Assembly (NCBI RefSeq): GCF_000236405.1
Contig: NC_016621.1
Location: forward strand, 186,001 to 250,000
DNA: 64,000 nucleotides
Source of the DNA: Blattabacterium sp. (Cryptocercus punctulatus) str. Cpu
GTDB taxonomy: Bacteria; Bacteroidota; Bacteroidia; Flavobacteriales; Blattabacteriaceae
Direction of reading: 5' to 3'
In this document: positions 9,399 through 19,022 of the stretch, piece by piece
Numbering within the stretch: position 1 is the stretch's first letter
Layout: each line of letters begins with the position of its first letter
The notes under the pieces: generated by a model
The model's database searches: none
The model's input: only the letters and a program-made list of their open reading frames with translations
Told to the model about the DNA's origin: nothing
Position numbers and translations under genes: made by a program

Positions 9399-9499
9399 TC
9401 AATTATTTTTTATTTTTTTAGAATTTCTAGGATTTTTACGAATATTACCATATGTTTTATTTTTATTTTCCTTTTTAGTTTTTTATCTCCTTTACCCAT
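9399..9499 (-). pseudogene. 30S ribosomal protein THX-like short gene with a one-base frame disruption
   Basis: Reading leftward from the ATG at 9499 gives MGKGDKKLKRKIK, the diagnostic start of the tiny basic THX protein that flavobacteria carry. The rest, KTYGNIRKNPRNSKK ending at a TGA at 9399, is in another frame. One missing base between about 9453 and 9475 separates the two halves; without it the product would be about 33 residues, close to family length. The ATG overlaps the out-of-frame end of coaE, so the two were probably coupled. It could be a true pseudogene, a slippage-rescued gene, or a sequence error. Confidence 0.65.
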
Positions 9500-9547
9500 T
9501 TTTTAAAATTTTTTGAATAATTTTATTATGTATTTCTTTGTTTTTTT

Positions 9548-10096
9548 TTAAAAAAAAATATCTTGAGTATTTTCAATAATTATGTTAGAATATTTAATTT
9601 TTTTTTTATTAGAAATTTGAAATTTAATACGATTCATAATTTTTTTTTCATTTAGATGATCTCTTTTAATAATTCGTTCAATCATTTTTTCTATAGGTGA
9701 AATAATAGTAATAATTAAATCACAATTTTTATAAGATCCACTTTCAAATAAAATAGCAGATTCTTTTATAGAATAAAAAGTTTTTTGTGAAAAAATCCAA
9801 TTTTTAAAATCTAAAAAAATCCATGGATGAATAATAGAACATAATAATTTTAAATAAATAGGATTTTGAAATACTATTTTAGATAAAAATTTTGTATTTA
9901 CTTTATTATTTTTATATGATTTTTTAACCAAAAAATTTATAATATTATTTTTTAATAATTTTATTTTATTCATTAAAATTTTACTTCTTTGATCTGATGA
10001 ATATACAGGAATTCCAATATTTTTAAAAAAAAGAGGGAAAATAAACTTTTTCCAAGATCCCATATTTCCAGTAATTCCTATTAACAATGATCTCAT
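9548..10096 (-). CDS. coaE: Dephospho-CoA kinase with altered P-loop and frameshifted C-terminus
   Basis: Last step of coenzyme A synthesis, phosphorylating the ribose 3'-OH of dephospho-CoA. The 182-residue reading keeps IGITGN, GIPVYSSD (about 28-35), IHPW and the RIIKRD lid motif. Two abnormalities: residues 13-17 read GSWKK where the family has GSGKS/T, and the frame with the normal P-loop is present one base off. The reading also stops at a T9 tract (9550-9558); one more T would extend it through NKEIHNKIIQKILKNG to a TAA at 9492, a normal CoaE end. Starts inside yajC by ATGA overlap. Function is doubtful as written. Confidence 0.85.
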   Translation of the reverse strand: MRSLLIGITGNMGSWKKFIFPLFFKNIGIPVYSSDQRSKILMNKIKLLKNNIINFLVKKSYKNNKVNTKFLSKIVFQNPIYLKLLCSIIHPWIFLDFKNWIFSQKTFYSIKESAILFESGSYKNCDLIITIISPIEKMIERIIKRDHLNEKKIMNRIKFQISNKKKIKYSNIIIENTQDIFF

Positions 10097-10452
10097 TTTT
10101 TCTCGATATTTTCTTTAAATTCTATTTCTTTTATTTTATTATTATTTTTATTTTTTTTTAATAAATTTTCATAACGTAACTGAGATAATTCTTTAGATAT
10201 AGCGTTTTTTTCAAATTTTATTTTTCCTGTAATAGTTTCTAATATACAGAAATGATTTGTAATTTCTATAATTTTTCCATGTAATCCAGAATTTGTTACT
10301 ATGTAAATTCCTTTTTTTAAATTTTTTTGAAATTTTTTTTCTATTTTTTGTTTTCGTATTTGAGGACGTATCATAAAAAAATAAAATACAATAAATATTA
10401 ATACAAACATTAAAATAGTGTTTGTTATAGAATTTTGTAATATAGAAAACAT
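10093..10452 (-). CDS. yajC: Preprotein translocase subunit YajC
   Basis: Small single-span inner-membrane protein associated with SecDF-YidC. 119 residues: a transmembrane helix at about residues 12-28 is followed by FFMIRPQIRKQK, the family hallmark, then a basic stretch and the TNSGLHGKIIEI beta domain. The C-terminal 25 residues are Lys/Asn/Glu-rich. It sits between nusB and coaE, the usual flavobacterial order, and overlaps coaE by four bases. Confidence 0.95.
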   Translation of the reverse strand: MFSILQNSITNTILMFVLIFIVFYFFMIRPQIRKQKIEKKFQKNLKKGIYIVTNSGLHGKIIEITNHFCILETITGKIKFEKNAISKELSQLRYENLLKKNKNNNKIKEIEFKENIEKK

Positions 10453-10505
10453 AAAATTTAATATTTTTTTTGAATATATAATAAATAAAATGAGTAAGAA
10501 AATAA

Positions 10506-11444
10506 TTATATTAATTTTTTTTCAATTTTAAATATTTTATTTTGTTTATATAATAATTTGAATACTTTATCTAGAATACCATTAATGAAAATTTTACTTT
10601 TTTCCATACAAAATATTTTTGTAATTTCTATATATTCATTTATAGTTGCTTTTGGAGGAATATTTGGAAAATATAAAAATTCACAAATAGCCATTTGTAA
10701 TATGATTAAATCTACAGTAGCTATTCTATTTATAGTCCAATTTTTAGATATATATTCAATTAATTTATTAAATTCATCTTTATGATAAATTGTATTTCTA
10801 TATAAATCAATAATAAATTTTTTATTTTCATTATTTTTATAAATATTATATAATTTAAAATTTTTAGGGGTAGATAATTTTATAGATTGTAAAGTTTTAC
10901 AAACTATCATATGTGCGATATATAAATTTTCGGATCCATTTATTACATATCTATCCTCAATATAATCAATTAATTTTTTATTAGGAATTATACTATTTTT
11001 ATAATATTTTATAATAAAATTTTTTTCCTCTTCAAAAGAAGAATTAAATTTTTGTATAGAATTTTTAAAAATTTGTGATTTTTGCATTTCTTTTATTAAT
11101 AAAAAAAGAAAAGATTCATCCTGTTTTATCCATAATTTTTTTTCATAATATTTTAAATATTTATATTTTAATAAATATTTATTATTAGATAATATTTTAA
11201 TGATGGAATTATATGCTATTTTTTGTATAGAATTTATTTTTTTTTTAGTTGAAATTTCATTCATATTTTTTATAGCTTTATCTCTAATTTTTAATATTAA
11301 ATAGAGTAAAAAAATATATAATTCATGTAGTTCTTCAATATTTTGAAGCATATTTTTTTCTACTTTTTTAAAATTTATTTTAGATAAATGTTGGGCATAT
11401 AAAAATTGCAAACTTCTTATTCTGAAGTATCGCCTAATTAACAT
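10506..11444 (-). CDS. nusB: Transcription antitermination factor NusB (long Bacteroidetes form)
   Basis: Component of the Nus complex acting in rRNA antitermination and early ribosome assembly. 312 residues, about twice the E. coli length, as usual in Bacteroidetes. The N-terminus MLIRRYFRIRSLQFLYAQ resembles the RR..R..A.Q.LYA pattern, and the C-terminal NusB domain includes NRIATVDLIILQMAICEFLY, PPKATINEYIEI and SKIFINGILDKVF. The middle is a rapidly evolving Lys/Ile-rich helical region. Heads the leftward cluster nusB-yajC-coaE. The ATG at 11444 is the only reasonable start. Confidence 0.94.
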   Translation of the reverse strand: MLIRRYFRIRSLQFLYAQHLSKINFKKVEKNMLQNIEELHELYIFLLYLILKIRDKAIKNMNEISTKKKINSIQKIAYNSIIKILSNNKYLLKYKYLKYYEKKLWIKQDESFLFLLIKEMQKSQIFKNSIQKFNSSFEEEKNFIIKYYKNSIIPNKKLIDYIEDRYVINGSENLYIAHMIVCKTLQSIKLSTPKNFKLYNIYKNNENKKFIIDLYRNTIYHKDEFNKLIEYISKNWTINRIATVDLIILQMAICEFLYFPNIPPKATINEYIEITKIFCMEKSKIFINGILDKVFKLLYKQNKIFKIEKKLI

Positions 11445-11459
11445 TTTTTTATGGTATTA

Positions 11460-12300
11460 ATTTTTTATAGTTTACAATTATATAAATAAAATTTTAAACT
11501 TAAAAGTTTGGATTTTTATTATATTGGTTAGTTTATTTATTTACCGAATATTTAATGAGTCATATTACAGAATATATTTTTTTTATTCGCCAATATATAT
11601 AGGTTTAGGAGATATATATTTTATTAATTTTAATAGTTTTATTTTTAATGATTTTTATATAAATATTCCGAATTAGATTAAATATTGACTCTTATAAGAA
11701 TTCCTAATTTCTAGACTATTCATTTACAAGAAATTTTTTCTAGAATTAATGTTCTAGAATTAATGTTGTTAAATCATTTGTATTTTAATTTTTTTTTCAA
11801 GAAAAATATAAAAAATTATATTAAAATATTAAAAAAAATATAGCATTAGTTAAAATGGATATTATTTTATTTTTTATTATTTTTTTTAGAGGTAAAAAAT
11901 ATTTTAAAGGAGAAATAATAGAAATTCTTACAAAATTTTTATGTATATAAATGTATTAGTTTTATTTATAATTCTAATTTTTTAAAAAATTAATATAATC
12001 TTAAGAAATTAGGTATCTTTTTTTTTTCTCATATTTTATTATTAAAATAATATAGTTTTTGTAAATATTAAAAAAGAAAATTTATATAAAGTTTATGAAA
12101 CTACAAGGAAAATAATGATAGAAGAGGAAATTATTAATTTTAAAATGAGTATGAAATGATTCATAGAATAGAGAAGTAAACATTATCTAGAGGAAAAAAA
12201 ATAAAAAAATGTATTGTAATAAAAATTATAAGTAATCCAAGAATATTTATATTTGATGATAGTTTTTTCTATAGATTAAAAAACTATAAAATTAATAATT
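11460..12300 (+). pseudogene. Remnant of an ABC transporter (fused permease-ATPase type), decayed
   Basis: This roughly 890-base stretch has no intact gene. Its right half still translates, across stops and a frame change, into the ordered motifs of an exporter-type nucleotide-binding domain. From 12001 it gives LRN.VSF, then NNIVFVNIKKEN. From 12118 it gives IEEEIINFKMSMK, and from 12183 LSRGKK (ABC signature, LSGGQ-like) running in frame to ISNPRIFIFDDSF (Walker B, 12231-12269). No Walker A or full permease part can be found; too little DNA remains for the whole gene. Flavobacteria often carry such a gene between nusB and DUF3276, from memory. The left half shows only A+T-rich debris. Confidence 0.75.
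11739..11766. repeat. 14-bp tandem duplication in the pseudogene region
   Basis: Two exact adjacent copies of TCTAGAATTAATGT occupy 11739-11752 and 11753-11766. They lie inside the decayed ABC transporter region and look like a recent replication-slippage duplication in unconstrained DNA. Confidence 0.85.
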
Positions 12301-12344
12301 TTTTATTTAGATTTGCTTAATTAGGATTTATAATTTTGTTTGAA

Positions 12345-12734
12345 ATGGACGAAAAAGAAAATATTAAAGAAAGAAATGAAATTTGTTCACGTACTTTAAA
12401 AACAGGAAGTCGTACATATTTTTTTGATGCTAGAGAAACAAGAGCAGGAGATTATTATTTGACTATTACTGAAAGTAAAAAAATTTTTTCTGAAAGTGGA
12501 GAAATTACTTATAAAAAACATAAAATTTATTTATATAAAGAAGATTTTTCTAAATTTCAGAGTATACTTGATGATATGATTCGATTTATTATAAATGAAA
12601 AAGGGAGAGAAGTAATTTCAGAACGTCATCAAAAAGATTTTAAAAATCATACATTTAATCAAGAAATTAAAAAAATTCATAAAAAACCATTAGAAAAAAA
12701 AAACATTACAAATATTAATTTTGAGGATATATAA
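12345..12734 (+). CDS. DUF3276 / PUR-like DNA/RNA-binding protein
   Basis: Small Bacteroidetes protein related to the PUR-alpha nucleic-acid-binding fold. 129 residues from the ATG at 12345; a TTG three codons upstream could also start it. The core EICSRTLKTGSRTYFFDARE, then DYYLTITESKK and KIYLYKEDFSKF, matches the family closely, followed by a poorly conserved basic tail of about 40 residues. Exact role is unknown; nucleic-acid binding is the family expectation. It is directly downstream of the ABC transporter remnant and has survived its loss. Confidence 0.88.
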   Translation: MDEKENIKERNEICSRTLKTGSRTYFFDARETRAGDYYLTITESKKIFSESGEITYKKHKIYLYKEDFSKFQSILDDMIRFIINEKGREVISERHQKDFKNHTFNQEIKKIHKKPLEKKNITNINFEDI

Positions 12735-12832
12735 ATAAGTATATTTAAGTATTGGTAAATTTCATATTATATAATATTTTTAGTATATTTTCAAATATGA
12801 TTTAGTTTATTGATAGATAATATTTTTATATT

Positions 12833-13351
12833 ATGGAAAATTATAGAAATATAATGAAGAATATTAATACTTTTATTTTTGATGTTGATGGGGTATTAAC
12901 TAATTGTACTTTAAATTTATTTCCTGATGGGAATATGGTACGTCAAATGTTTGCTAAAGATGGATTTGCTATAGAATTAGCGAAAGATAGAGGATATAAT
13001 TTATGTATTATTACAAGAGGTGCAGATTTAATGGTTTTTCGTCGTTTAAGAGATTTTAATATTCAATATATTTATCAAGGTATTGATAATAAAAAAAAAT
13101 ATTTGGATGAATATTGTAATATTTTAAATATTACTAGAAAAAAAATATTATATATGGGGGATGATATTCCAGATATTGAAATTATGCAATCTGTAGCTTT
13201 ACCTTGTTCCCCAATAGATGCAGTACCAGAAGTAAAAAAAGTATCTAAATATATTTCTCCTAAAAAAGGAGGTAGGGGGTGTGTAAGAGATGTAATAGAA
13301 CAAACTTTGAAAATTCAAAAAAAATTGGTTATAATAATAAAAAAAAAATAG
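12833..13351 (+). CDS. kdsC: HAD-family phosphatase, KdsC-like (Kdo-8-phosphate phosphatase)
   Basis: 172 residues of the C0 HAD type. The nucleophile motif FDVDGVLT (about 15-22), motif II ITRG with the threonine in IITRG, the lysine in KKKYLDE, and motif IV MGDDIPDIEIM are all present, as is the C-terminal GGRGCVRDVIE typical of KdsC. The family reaction is Kdo-8-P to Kdo for lipopolysaccharide core. No other Kdo gene is visible here, so another sugar phosphate is possible. It converges on groEL across a shared terminator hairpin that includes its stop codon. Confidence 0.87.
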   Translation: MENYRNIMKNINTFIFDVDGVLTNCTLNLFPDGNMVRQMFAKDGFAIELAKDRGYNLCIITRGADLMVFRRLRDFNIQYIYQGIDNKKKYLDEYCNILNITRKKILYMGDDIPDIEIMQSVALPCSPIDAVPEVKKVSKYISPKKGGRGCVRDVIEQTLKIQKKLVIIIKKK

Positions 13352-13376
13352 TGTCCATCGACACTATTTTTTTTTT
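13340..13376. terminator. Bidirectional terminator between kdsC and groEL
   Basis: ATAGTGTC (13348-13355), loop CATC, GACACTAT (13360-13367) is a perfect 8-bp stem flanked by an A run on the left and a T run on the right, so it works in both directions. It overlaps the kdsC stop codon. Confidence 0.85.
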
Positions 13377-13414
13377 ATTATTTCTTCTTATTTTTATTTA
13401 ATATTATTCCTCAT

Positions 13415-15088
<1,674 letters not shown>

Positions 15089-15124
15089 TTATTCATAATT
15101 ATTTATTATTTCAATAATTAATTA

Positions 15125-15400
15125 TTATATAACTGCTATTACATCAGATTCCCGCATGATAAGATATTCTTCTCCTTCCCATTTTAATTCAGTTCCAGAA
15201 TATTTTCCATATAAAATTCTATCTCCTTTTTTTAGAATCATAGGTTCATTTTTTTTTCCATTTCCAATAGATATCACAGTTCCTTTTTGTGGTTTTTCCT
15301 TTGCAGTATCAGGAATTATTATACCTGATGCTGTTTTTGTTTCAGCAGGATCAGGTTTTACTAGTACTCGATCTGCTAAAGGTTTAATCTTTACTTCCAT
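15125..15400 (-). CDS. groS: Co-chaperonin GroES
   Basis: Heptameric lid for GroEL. 91 residues from the ATG at 15400 (an adjacent ATG at 15403 is equally possible). The family sequence [13 protein letters not shown] opens it, followed by the mobile loop around [12 protein letters not shown] with the hydrophobic III/IIP contact, then [21 protein letters not shown] and [14 protein letters not shown] sigma-54-like promoter element lies 48-62 bases upstream. Confidence 0.98.
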   Translation of the reverse strand: MEVKIKPLADRVLVKPDPAETKTASGIIIPDTAKEKPQKGTVISIGNGKKNEPMILKKGDRILYGKYSGTELKWEGEEYLIMRESDVIAVI

Positions 15401-15447
15401 CATATTTAAAATAATTTTTAAAGTTAATGATACTAATCCCGTTCAAA

Positions 15448-15462
15448 GCCAAAAACATGCCA
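15448..15462 (-). promoter_or_regulatory. Sigma-54-like -24/-12 promoter upstream of groES
   Basis: On the minus strand TTGGCATGTTTTTGGCTT contains the invariant GG (15461-15460) and GC (15449-15448) separated by ten bases. The -24 half TGGCA matches the consensus TGGCAC; the -12 half is TGGC instead of TTGC. A start about a dozen bases further on would give a leader of some 30 bases before the groES ATG. Inferred only from sequence; rpoN is not in the window. Confidence 0.6.
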
Positions 15463-15502
15463 AATAAAAAATATTTGAATTTTTTGTATTTAACTAATAT
15501 TA

Positions 15503-15519
15503 TATGCCATAATGACATA
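15503..15519. promoter_or_regulatory. Near-palindromic motif between secG and groES
   Basis: TATGCCATAATGACATA is an inverted repeat with one mismatched pair. The miaB-pncB spacer at 18977-18993 differs at only two of 17 positions on the opposite strand, and the dnaK upstream region shares its first 11 bases. Operator or secG 3' end signal; function unknown. Confidence 0.4.
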
Positions 15520-15526
15520 TTTTTTT

Positions 15527-15766
15527 TTATAAATTATGTTTTAATAAATAATTAAAAAATAAAACTAAAAAAAATATAAAAATAGATAATATCCAAGTTA
15601 ATTTTTCTAAAAAATTATTTGTTCTTTTAATTCCAAAAAGTCTAAAATTTTTATCCATAAAAGATTGATAAAAAATTCCTTTTTTAGGATTTTGTATTAA
15701 AATTATTATAATAAGAAAAAAACATATTAAAATAATAAACATTCCTATAAATATAATTGAATACAT
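15527..15766 (-). CDS. secG: Preprotein translocase subunit SecG
   Basis: Accessory membrane subunit of the SecYEG channel. 79 residues with two hydrophobic spans (about 4-26 and 55-74), and between them the polar loop with IIILIQNPKKG, the typical SecG LVQ.pKGgg-like motif in eroded form. The Gly/Ser-rich loop is shortened and Phe/Lys-rich. It sits between lptE and groES, as in free-living flavobacteria by memory. Weak sequence conservation keeps confidence below that of larger genes. Confidence 0.85.
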   Translation of the reverse strand: MYSIIFIGMFIILICFFLIIIILIQNPKKGIFYQSFMDKNFRLFGIKRTNNFLEKLTWILSIFIFFLVLFFNYLLKHNL

Positions 15767-15776
15767 ACATAATTAA

Positions 15777-16265
15777 TTACCAATTATTAAATATTTTATT
15801 ATATAATTGAGAAACTAAATTATTAATAATTTTTTCTGTTATAAGATAATTTTCTAATGGAAAGTTATCTTGTTGAGAAAAAGATTTTACAATATCAAAA
15901 TATTTTTCCCAATTTTTTTCTGGATTTAAATTATCTTTACAATAAATTTTTACTGTCATTTTAATAAATTTTAATTTTGAATTTCTTTTTTTAATTATTT
16001 TATAGTCTATAAAATCTCCAGATAAATGAATATTCCCTCCTTTTTTTACAAAATTCCAAGGAGTGTGTTTTAAAATAAAATTTTCAAATTTTTTTTTAAA
16101 TTCAAAAGAAATAGATTTTCCTGAAATATTTATATTATTATCTGAAAAATTTCCAATTTCTATTGTTTTTTTATCTTTATCCAATAAAAAAGGTTTATAA
16201 TGACAATGACTATTATTTAAAAAAACGTAAAAGAGAAATATAATAAAAATATTTTTATAAACCAT
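15777..16265 (-). CDS. lptE: LptE-like lipoprotein for LPS assembly (Bacteroidetes type)
   Basis: 162 residues with an N-terminal hydrophobic signal (about 4-20) ending in a cysteine in NNSHC near residue 21, an unusual lipobox. The core has TIEIGNFSDN, a LptE-family strand, and ISFEFKKKFENFIL. In the family the protein helps LptD insert lipopolysaccharide into the outer membrane. The call rests partly on position: between the sigma-54 activator and secG, the usual flavobacterial arrangement. It overlaps the activator gene by 11 bases. Sequence alone would be only a weak match. Confidence 0.72.
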   Translation of the reverse strand: MVYKNIFIIFLFYVFLNNSHCHYKPFLLDKDKKTIEIGNFSDNNINISGKSISFEFKKKFENFILKHTPWNFVKKGGNIHLSGDFIDYKIIKKRNSKLKFIKMTVKIYCKDNLNPEKNWEKYFDIVKSFSQQDNFPLENYLITEKIINNLVSQLYNKIFNNW

Positions 16266-17529
16266 ATTGTTTAATTTTTCTATATAATGTTCTTTCTGAA
16301 ATACCTAATTCTATTGCGGTTTTCTTTCTTTTTCCATTATTTTTTTTTAAAGCTTTTTTAATAAATTCAATTTCTTTTTTTTGTAATGAAAAAGAATTAG
16401 ATTCTTTTTTTGAAACATCTTCTTCTATTTCTTCATAATCGAAATCATATTTTGATAAAGGTTTTGAAGAATTTTCTAATTGAAATATTGAATCTTTTAC
16501 TATAGATTTAATAGAATTATTGGAAGGTTTAATTATTTTTCCAAATACTTTTTCCATAAGTTCTTGATTTTTTTTTATAAATTTATTATCATTGTTATTT
16601 TTTATTAATTGTAAGGTTAAGTTTTTAAGATGATTTAAACTTTTTTTCATATCAAATAAAATTTTATATAGAAAATCTCTTTCGTTAGAAAAATTTTGAA
16701 AAAAATACTCATTATTTATTGGATGAGAAAATGATAAAAATGGGATATTTTCTGGAATATATTCTTTTAATTTTTCTGATGAAATTTCACGTTTTTTTTC
16801 TATTACTGACATTTGTTCTATAATATTTTTTAATTGTCTTATATTTCCAGGCCAAGGATATTTTTCTAGATATATTATAGCATCTTCAGTCAATTTCATT
16901 GAAGGAATATGATATTTATCTGAAAAATCATTAGAAAATTTTTTAAATAATAATTTAATATCATTTTTACGAAAACGTAAAGGAGGAAGATTTATTTGAA
17001 CTGTATTAAGACGATAATATAAATCTTCTCTAAATTTTCCTTTTTGAATAGATTCTAGAAGATTTAAATTAGTTGCAGCTACAATTCGTATATTAGTTTT
17101 TTGTATTTTAGAAGACCCAACTTTTATAAATTCACCTGTTTCTAAAATTCGAAGTAGACGAACTTGTGTAGTTAAAGGTAATTCACCAACTTCATCTAAA
17201 AATATAGTTCCTCCATTTGCACCTTCAAAATATCCTTTTCGCATATTTGTAGCTCCTGTAAAAGATCCTTTTTCATGTCCAAATAATTCACTATCAATAG
17301 TTCCTTCTGGAATTGCCCCACAATTTACAGCAATATAAGAATGATGTTTTCTATAGGAAAATTGATGAATTATTTTAGGAATAAATTCTTTTCCTACTCC
17401 ACTTTCTCCAAGAACTAGTACGGAAATATCTGTTGGTGCAACTTGAATAGTTTTTTCTAAAGCTCTATGTAAAGCATAATCATTCCCAATAATGGAAAAT
17501 TTTTTTTTTATGTTATGAATAGATTCCAT
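16255..17529 (-). CDS. Sigma-54 interaction domain AAA+ transcription activator
   Basis: Enhancer-binding protein that remodels the sigma-54 RNA polymerase closed complex with ATP. 424 residues, no receiver domain. AAA+ motifs: Walker A GESGVGKE (about 41-48), GSFTGA (the sigma-54-contacting GAFTGA loop) after SELFGHEK, Walker B TIFLDEVGE, and RIVAATN. A linker of about 100 Lys/Asn-rich residues precedes a C-terminal Fis-type helix-turn-helix (KKTAIELGISERTLYRKI). The lack of a sensor domain suggests constitutive or protein-level control. It is the only specific activator in the window and sits in the same leftward string as secG and groESL. Confidence 0.95.
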   Translation of the reverse strand: MESIHNIKKKFSIIGNDYALHRALEKTIQVAPTDISVLVLGESGVGKEFIPKIIHQFSYRKHHSYIAVNCGAIPEGTIDSELFGHEKGSFTGATNMRKGYFEGANGGTIFLDEVGELPLTTQVRLLRILETGEFIKVGSSKIQKTNIRIVAATNLNLLESIQKGKFREDLYYRLNTVQINLPPLRFRKNDIKLLFKKFSNDFSDKYHIPSMKLTEDAIIYLEKYPWPGNIRQLKNIIEQMSVIEKKREISSEKLKEYIPENIPFLSFSHPINNEYFFQNFSNERDFLYKILFDMKKSLNHLKNLTLQLIKNNNDNKFIKKNQELMEKVFGKIIKPSNNSIKSIVKDSIFQLENSSKPLSKYDFDYEEIEEDVSKKESNSFSLQKKEIEFIKKALKKNNGKRKKTAIELGISERTLYRKIKQYGL

Positions 17530-17546
17530 ATATGGATTTTACTTAT

Positions 17547-18938
17547 TTATTTTTTTTCTATTCCTATTCCTATTAATGTAGCAGATGTATAATCTATTAT
17601 TTTTATAAAAACGGTTTCTCCTATTTTATAAGTTTTTTTTGGAAAAACTATTACAATATTTTGAGTATTTTTTCCATACCAATATTGATTATTTTTTTTA
17701 GATTCTCCTTCTATTAAAACTTCTTGAATTTTTCCTATATATTTTTTCATTTGAAAAATAGAATGATCTCTTTGAAGGTTAATAATTTCTTGTAATCGTT
17801 TTTTTTTTATAAATTCTGGAACATTATTTTCTAATTTATTATAAGAATAAGTTCCAGGTCTAGGAGAATATGAAAACATATAACCATAATTATATTTTAC
17901 TTCATTCATTAAACTAATTGTTTCTTGATGATCTTTTTCATCTTCATTACAAAATCCAGTCATAATATCATGAGATATAGAACATTCAGGAATTATAAAT
18001 TTAATTTTTTTAATTAAAGAAAGATATTGTTTACGAGTATATTTTCTATTCATTAATTTTAATATTTTATCGCTACCAGATTGGACTGGTAAATGAATAT
18101 GTTTACATATATTAGAATGTTTTGATATTACTTCTATTACTTTATTAGACATATCATGTGGATTAGAAGTAGAAAAACGAATTCTCATAAAAGGTATTTC
18201 TATAGCTAATAAATCTAAAAGTTTAGAAAAATCTATTATTTTTTTTTTTTCAGTGTATATTTTTTTATAAATTCTTTTTTTTAATCCATCATTACCCAAC
18301 CATACGTAAGAATCTACATTTTGACCTAAAAGAGTTACTTCTTTAAATCCTTTTTTATATAAAGTTTTACATTCTTTAATTATAGAATATGGATCACGAC
18401 TAATTTCTCTTCCTCTTGTAAAGGGAACTATACAAAAAGTACACATGTTATCACATCCTCTTGTTATACTTAAAAATGCTGTTATTTTATTTTTTTTTCT
18501 AAATGGCTTTATATTGTCATAGGTTTCTTTTTTAGATGAAAAAATATGAGAAATTTTTTCTCCTTTCATAGATAAACTAATTATACTAGGTATTTTTTTA
18601 TAGTAATCTGGTCCAATTGTAAAATTAATCAAATTATTATCTAAAAAATTTTTTTTCATTGAATTTGATAAACAACCCAAAATACCGAATAATATAGGTT
18701 TTTCTTTTTTTAAATATTGTAATTTTTGTAATCTATTTTTTATAGCTAATTCTACTTTAGTTCTTATAGAACAAGAATTTAATAAAATTATATTTGCTAT
18801 TTTCAAATTTTCTGTTAAAAAAAATCCATTATTTAATAATATAGAAGTAACTATTTCATTATCAGAAATATTCATTTGACATCCATAACTTTCTATATAA
18901 AAAAAATGTTTTTTAAATACTAAATTTTTTTCATTCAT
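17547..18938 (-). CDS. miaB: tRNA-2-methylthio-N6-dimethylallyladenosine synthase MiaB
   Basis: Radical-SAM enzyme that methylthiolates i6A37 in tRNAs. 463 residues, normal. The N-terminal UPF0004 domain carries the first cluster cysteines in SYGCQMN (about 14-20), NSCSIR and LGCLS. The radical SAM motif CDNMCTFCIVP is at about 161-171. A TRAM-like C-terminal domain holds VLIEGESKK and RPGTYSY lies before it. Followed at 17 bases by the sigma-54 activator gene. miaA, which supplies the i6A substrate, is not in the window. Confidence 0.96.
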   Translation of the reverse strand: MNEKNLVFKKHFFYIESYGCQMNISDNEIVTSILLNNGFFLTENLKIANIILLNSCSIRTKVELAIKNRLQKLQYLKKEKPILFGILGCLSNSMKKNFLDNNLINFTIGPDYYKKIPSIISLSMKGEKISHIFSSKKETYDNIKPFRKKNKITAFLSITRGCDNMCTFCIVPFTRGREISRDPYSIIKECKTLYKKGFKEVTLLGQNVDSYVWLGNDGLKKRIYKKIYTEKKKIIDFSKLLDLLAIEIPFMRIRFSTSNPHDMSNKVIEVISKHSNICKHIHLPVQSGSDKILKLMNRKYTRKQYLSLIKKIKFIIPECSISHDIMTGFCNEDEKDHQETISLMNEVKYNYGYMFSYSPRPGTYSYNKLENNVPEFIKKKRLQEIINLQRDHSIFQMKKYIGKIQEVLIEGESKKNNQYWYGKNTQNIVIVFPKKTYKIGETVFIKIIDYTSATLIGIGIEKK

Positions 18939-18976
18939 TATTAATTAATTTCTTTAAAAATTTAAAGATAAAAAAA

Positions 18977-18993
18977 AATGTCATTATGTCATA
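18977..18993. promoter_or_regulatory. Copy of the groES-region motif in the pncB-miaB spacer
   Basis: On the minus strand TATGACATAATGACATT, followed by a T run, lies after pncB and about 40 bases before the miaB start. It matches the groES-side motif at 15 of 17 positions. It could be an operator for the miaB-activator string or part of the pncB 3' end. Confidence 0.35.
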
Positions 18994-19022
18994 TATAATG
19001 TAAAATTATTATTATTTATAAA

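Noticed and set aside
10558-10785. 75-codon frame opposite nusB
   Set aside because: Antisense shadow within the conserved NusB domain.
15156-15467. Open frame of 103 codons opposite groES
   Set aside because: Antisense shadow; would also run through the groES promoter region.
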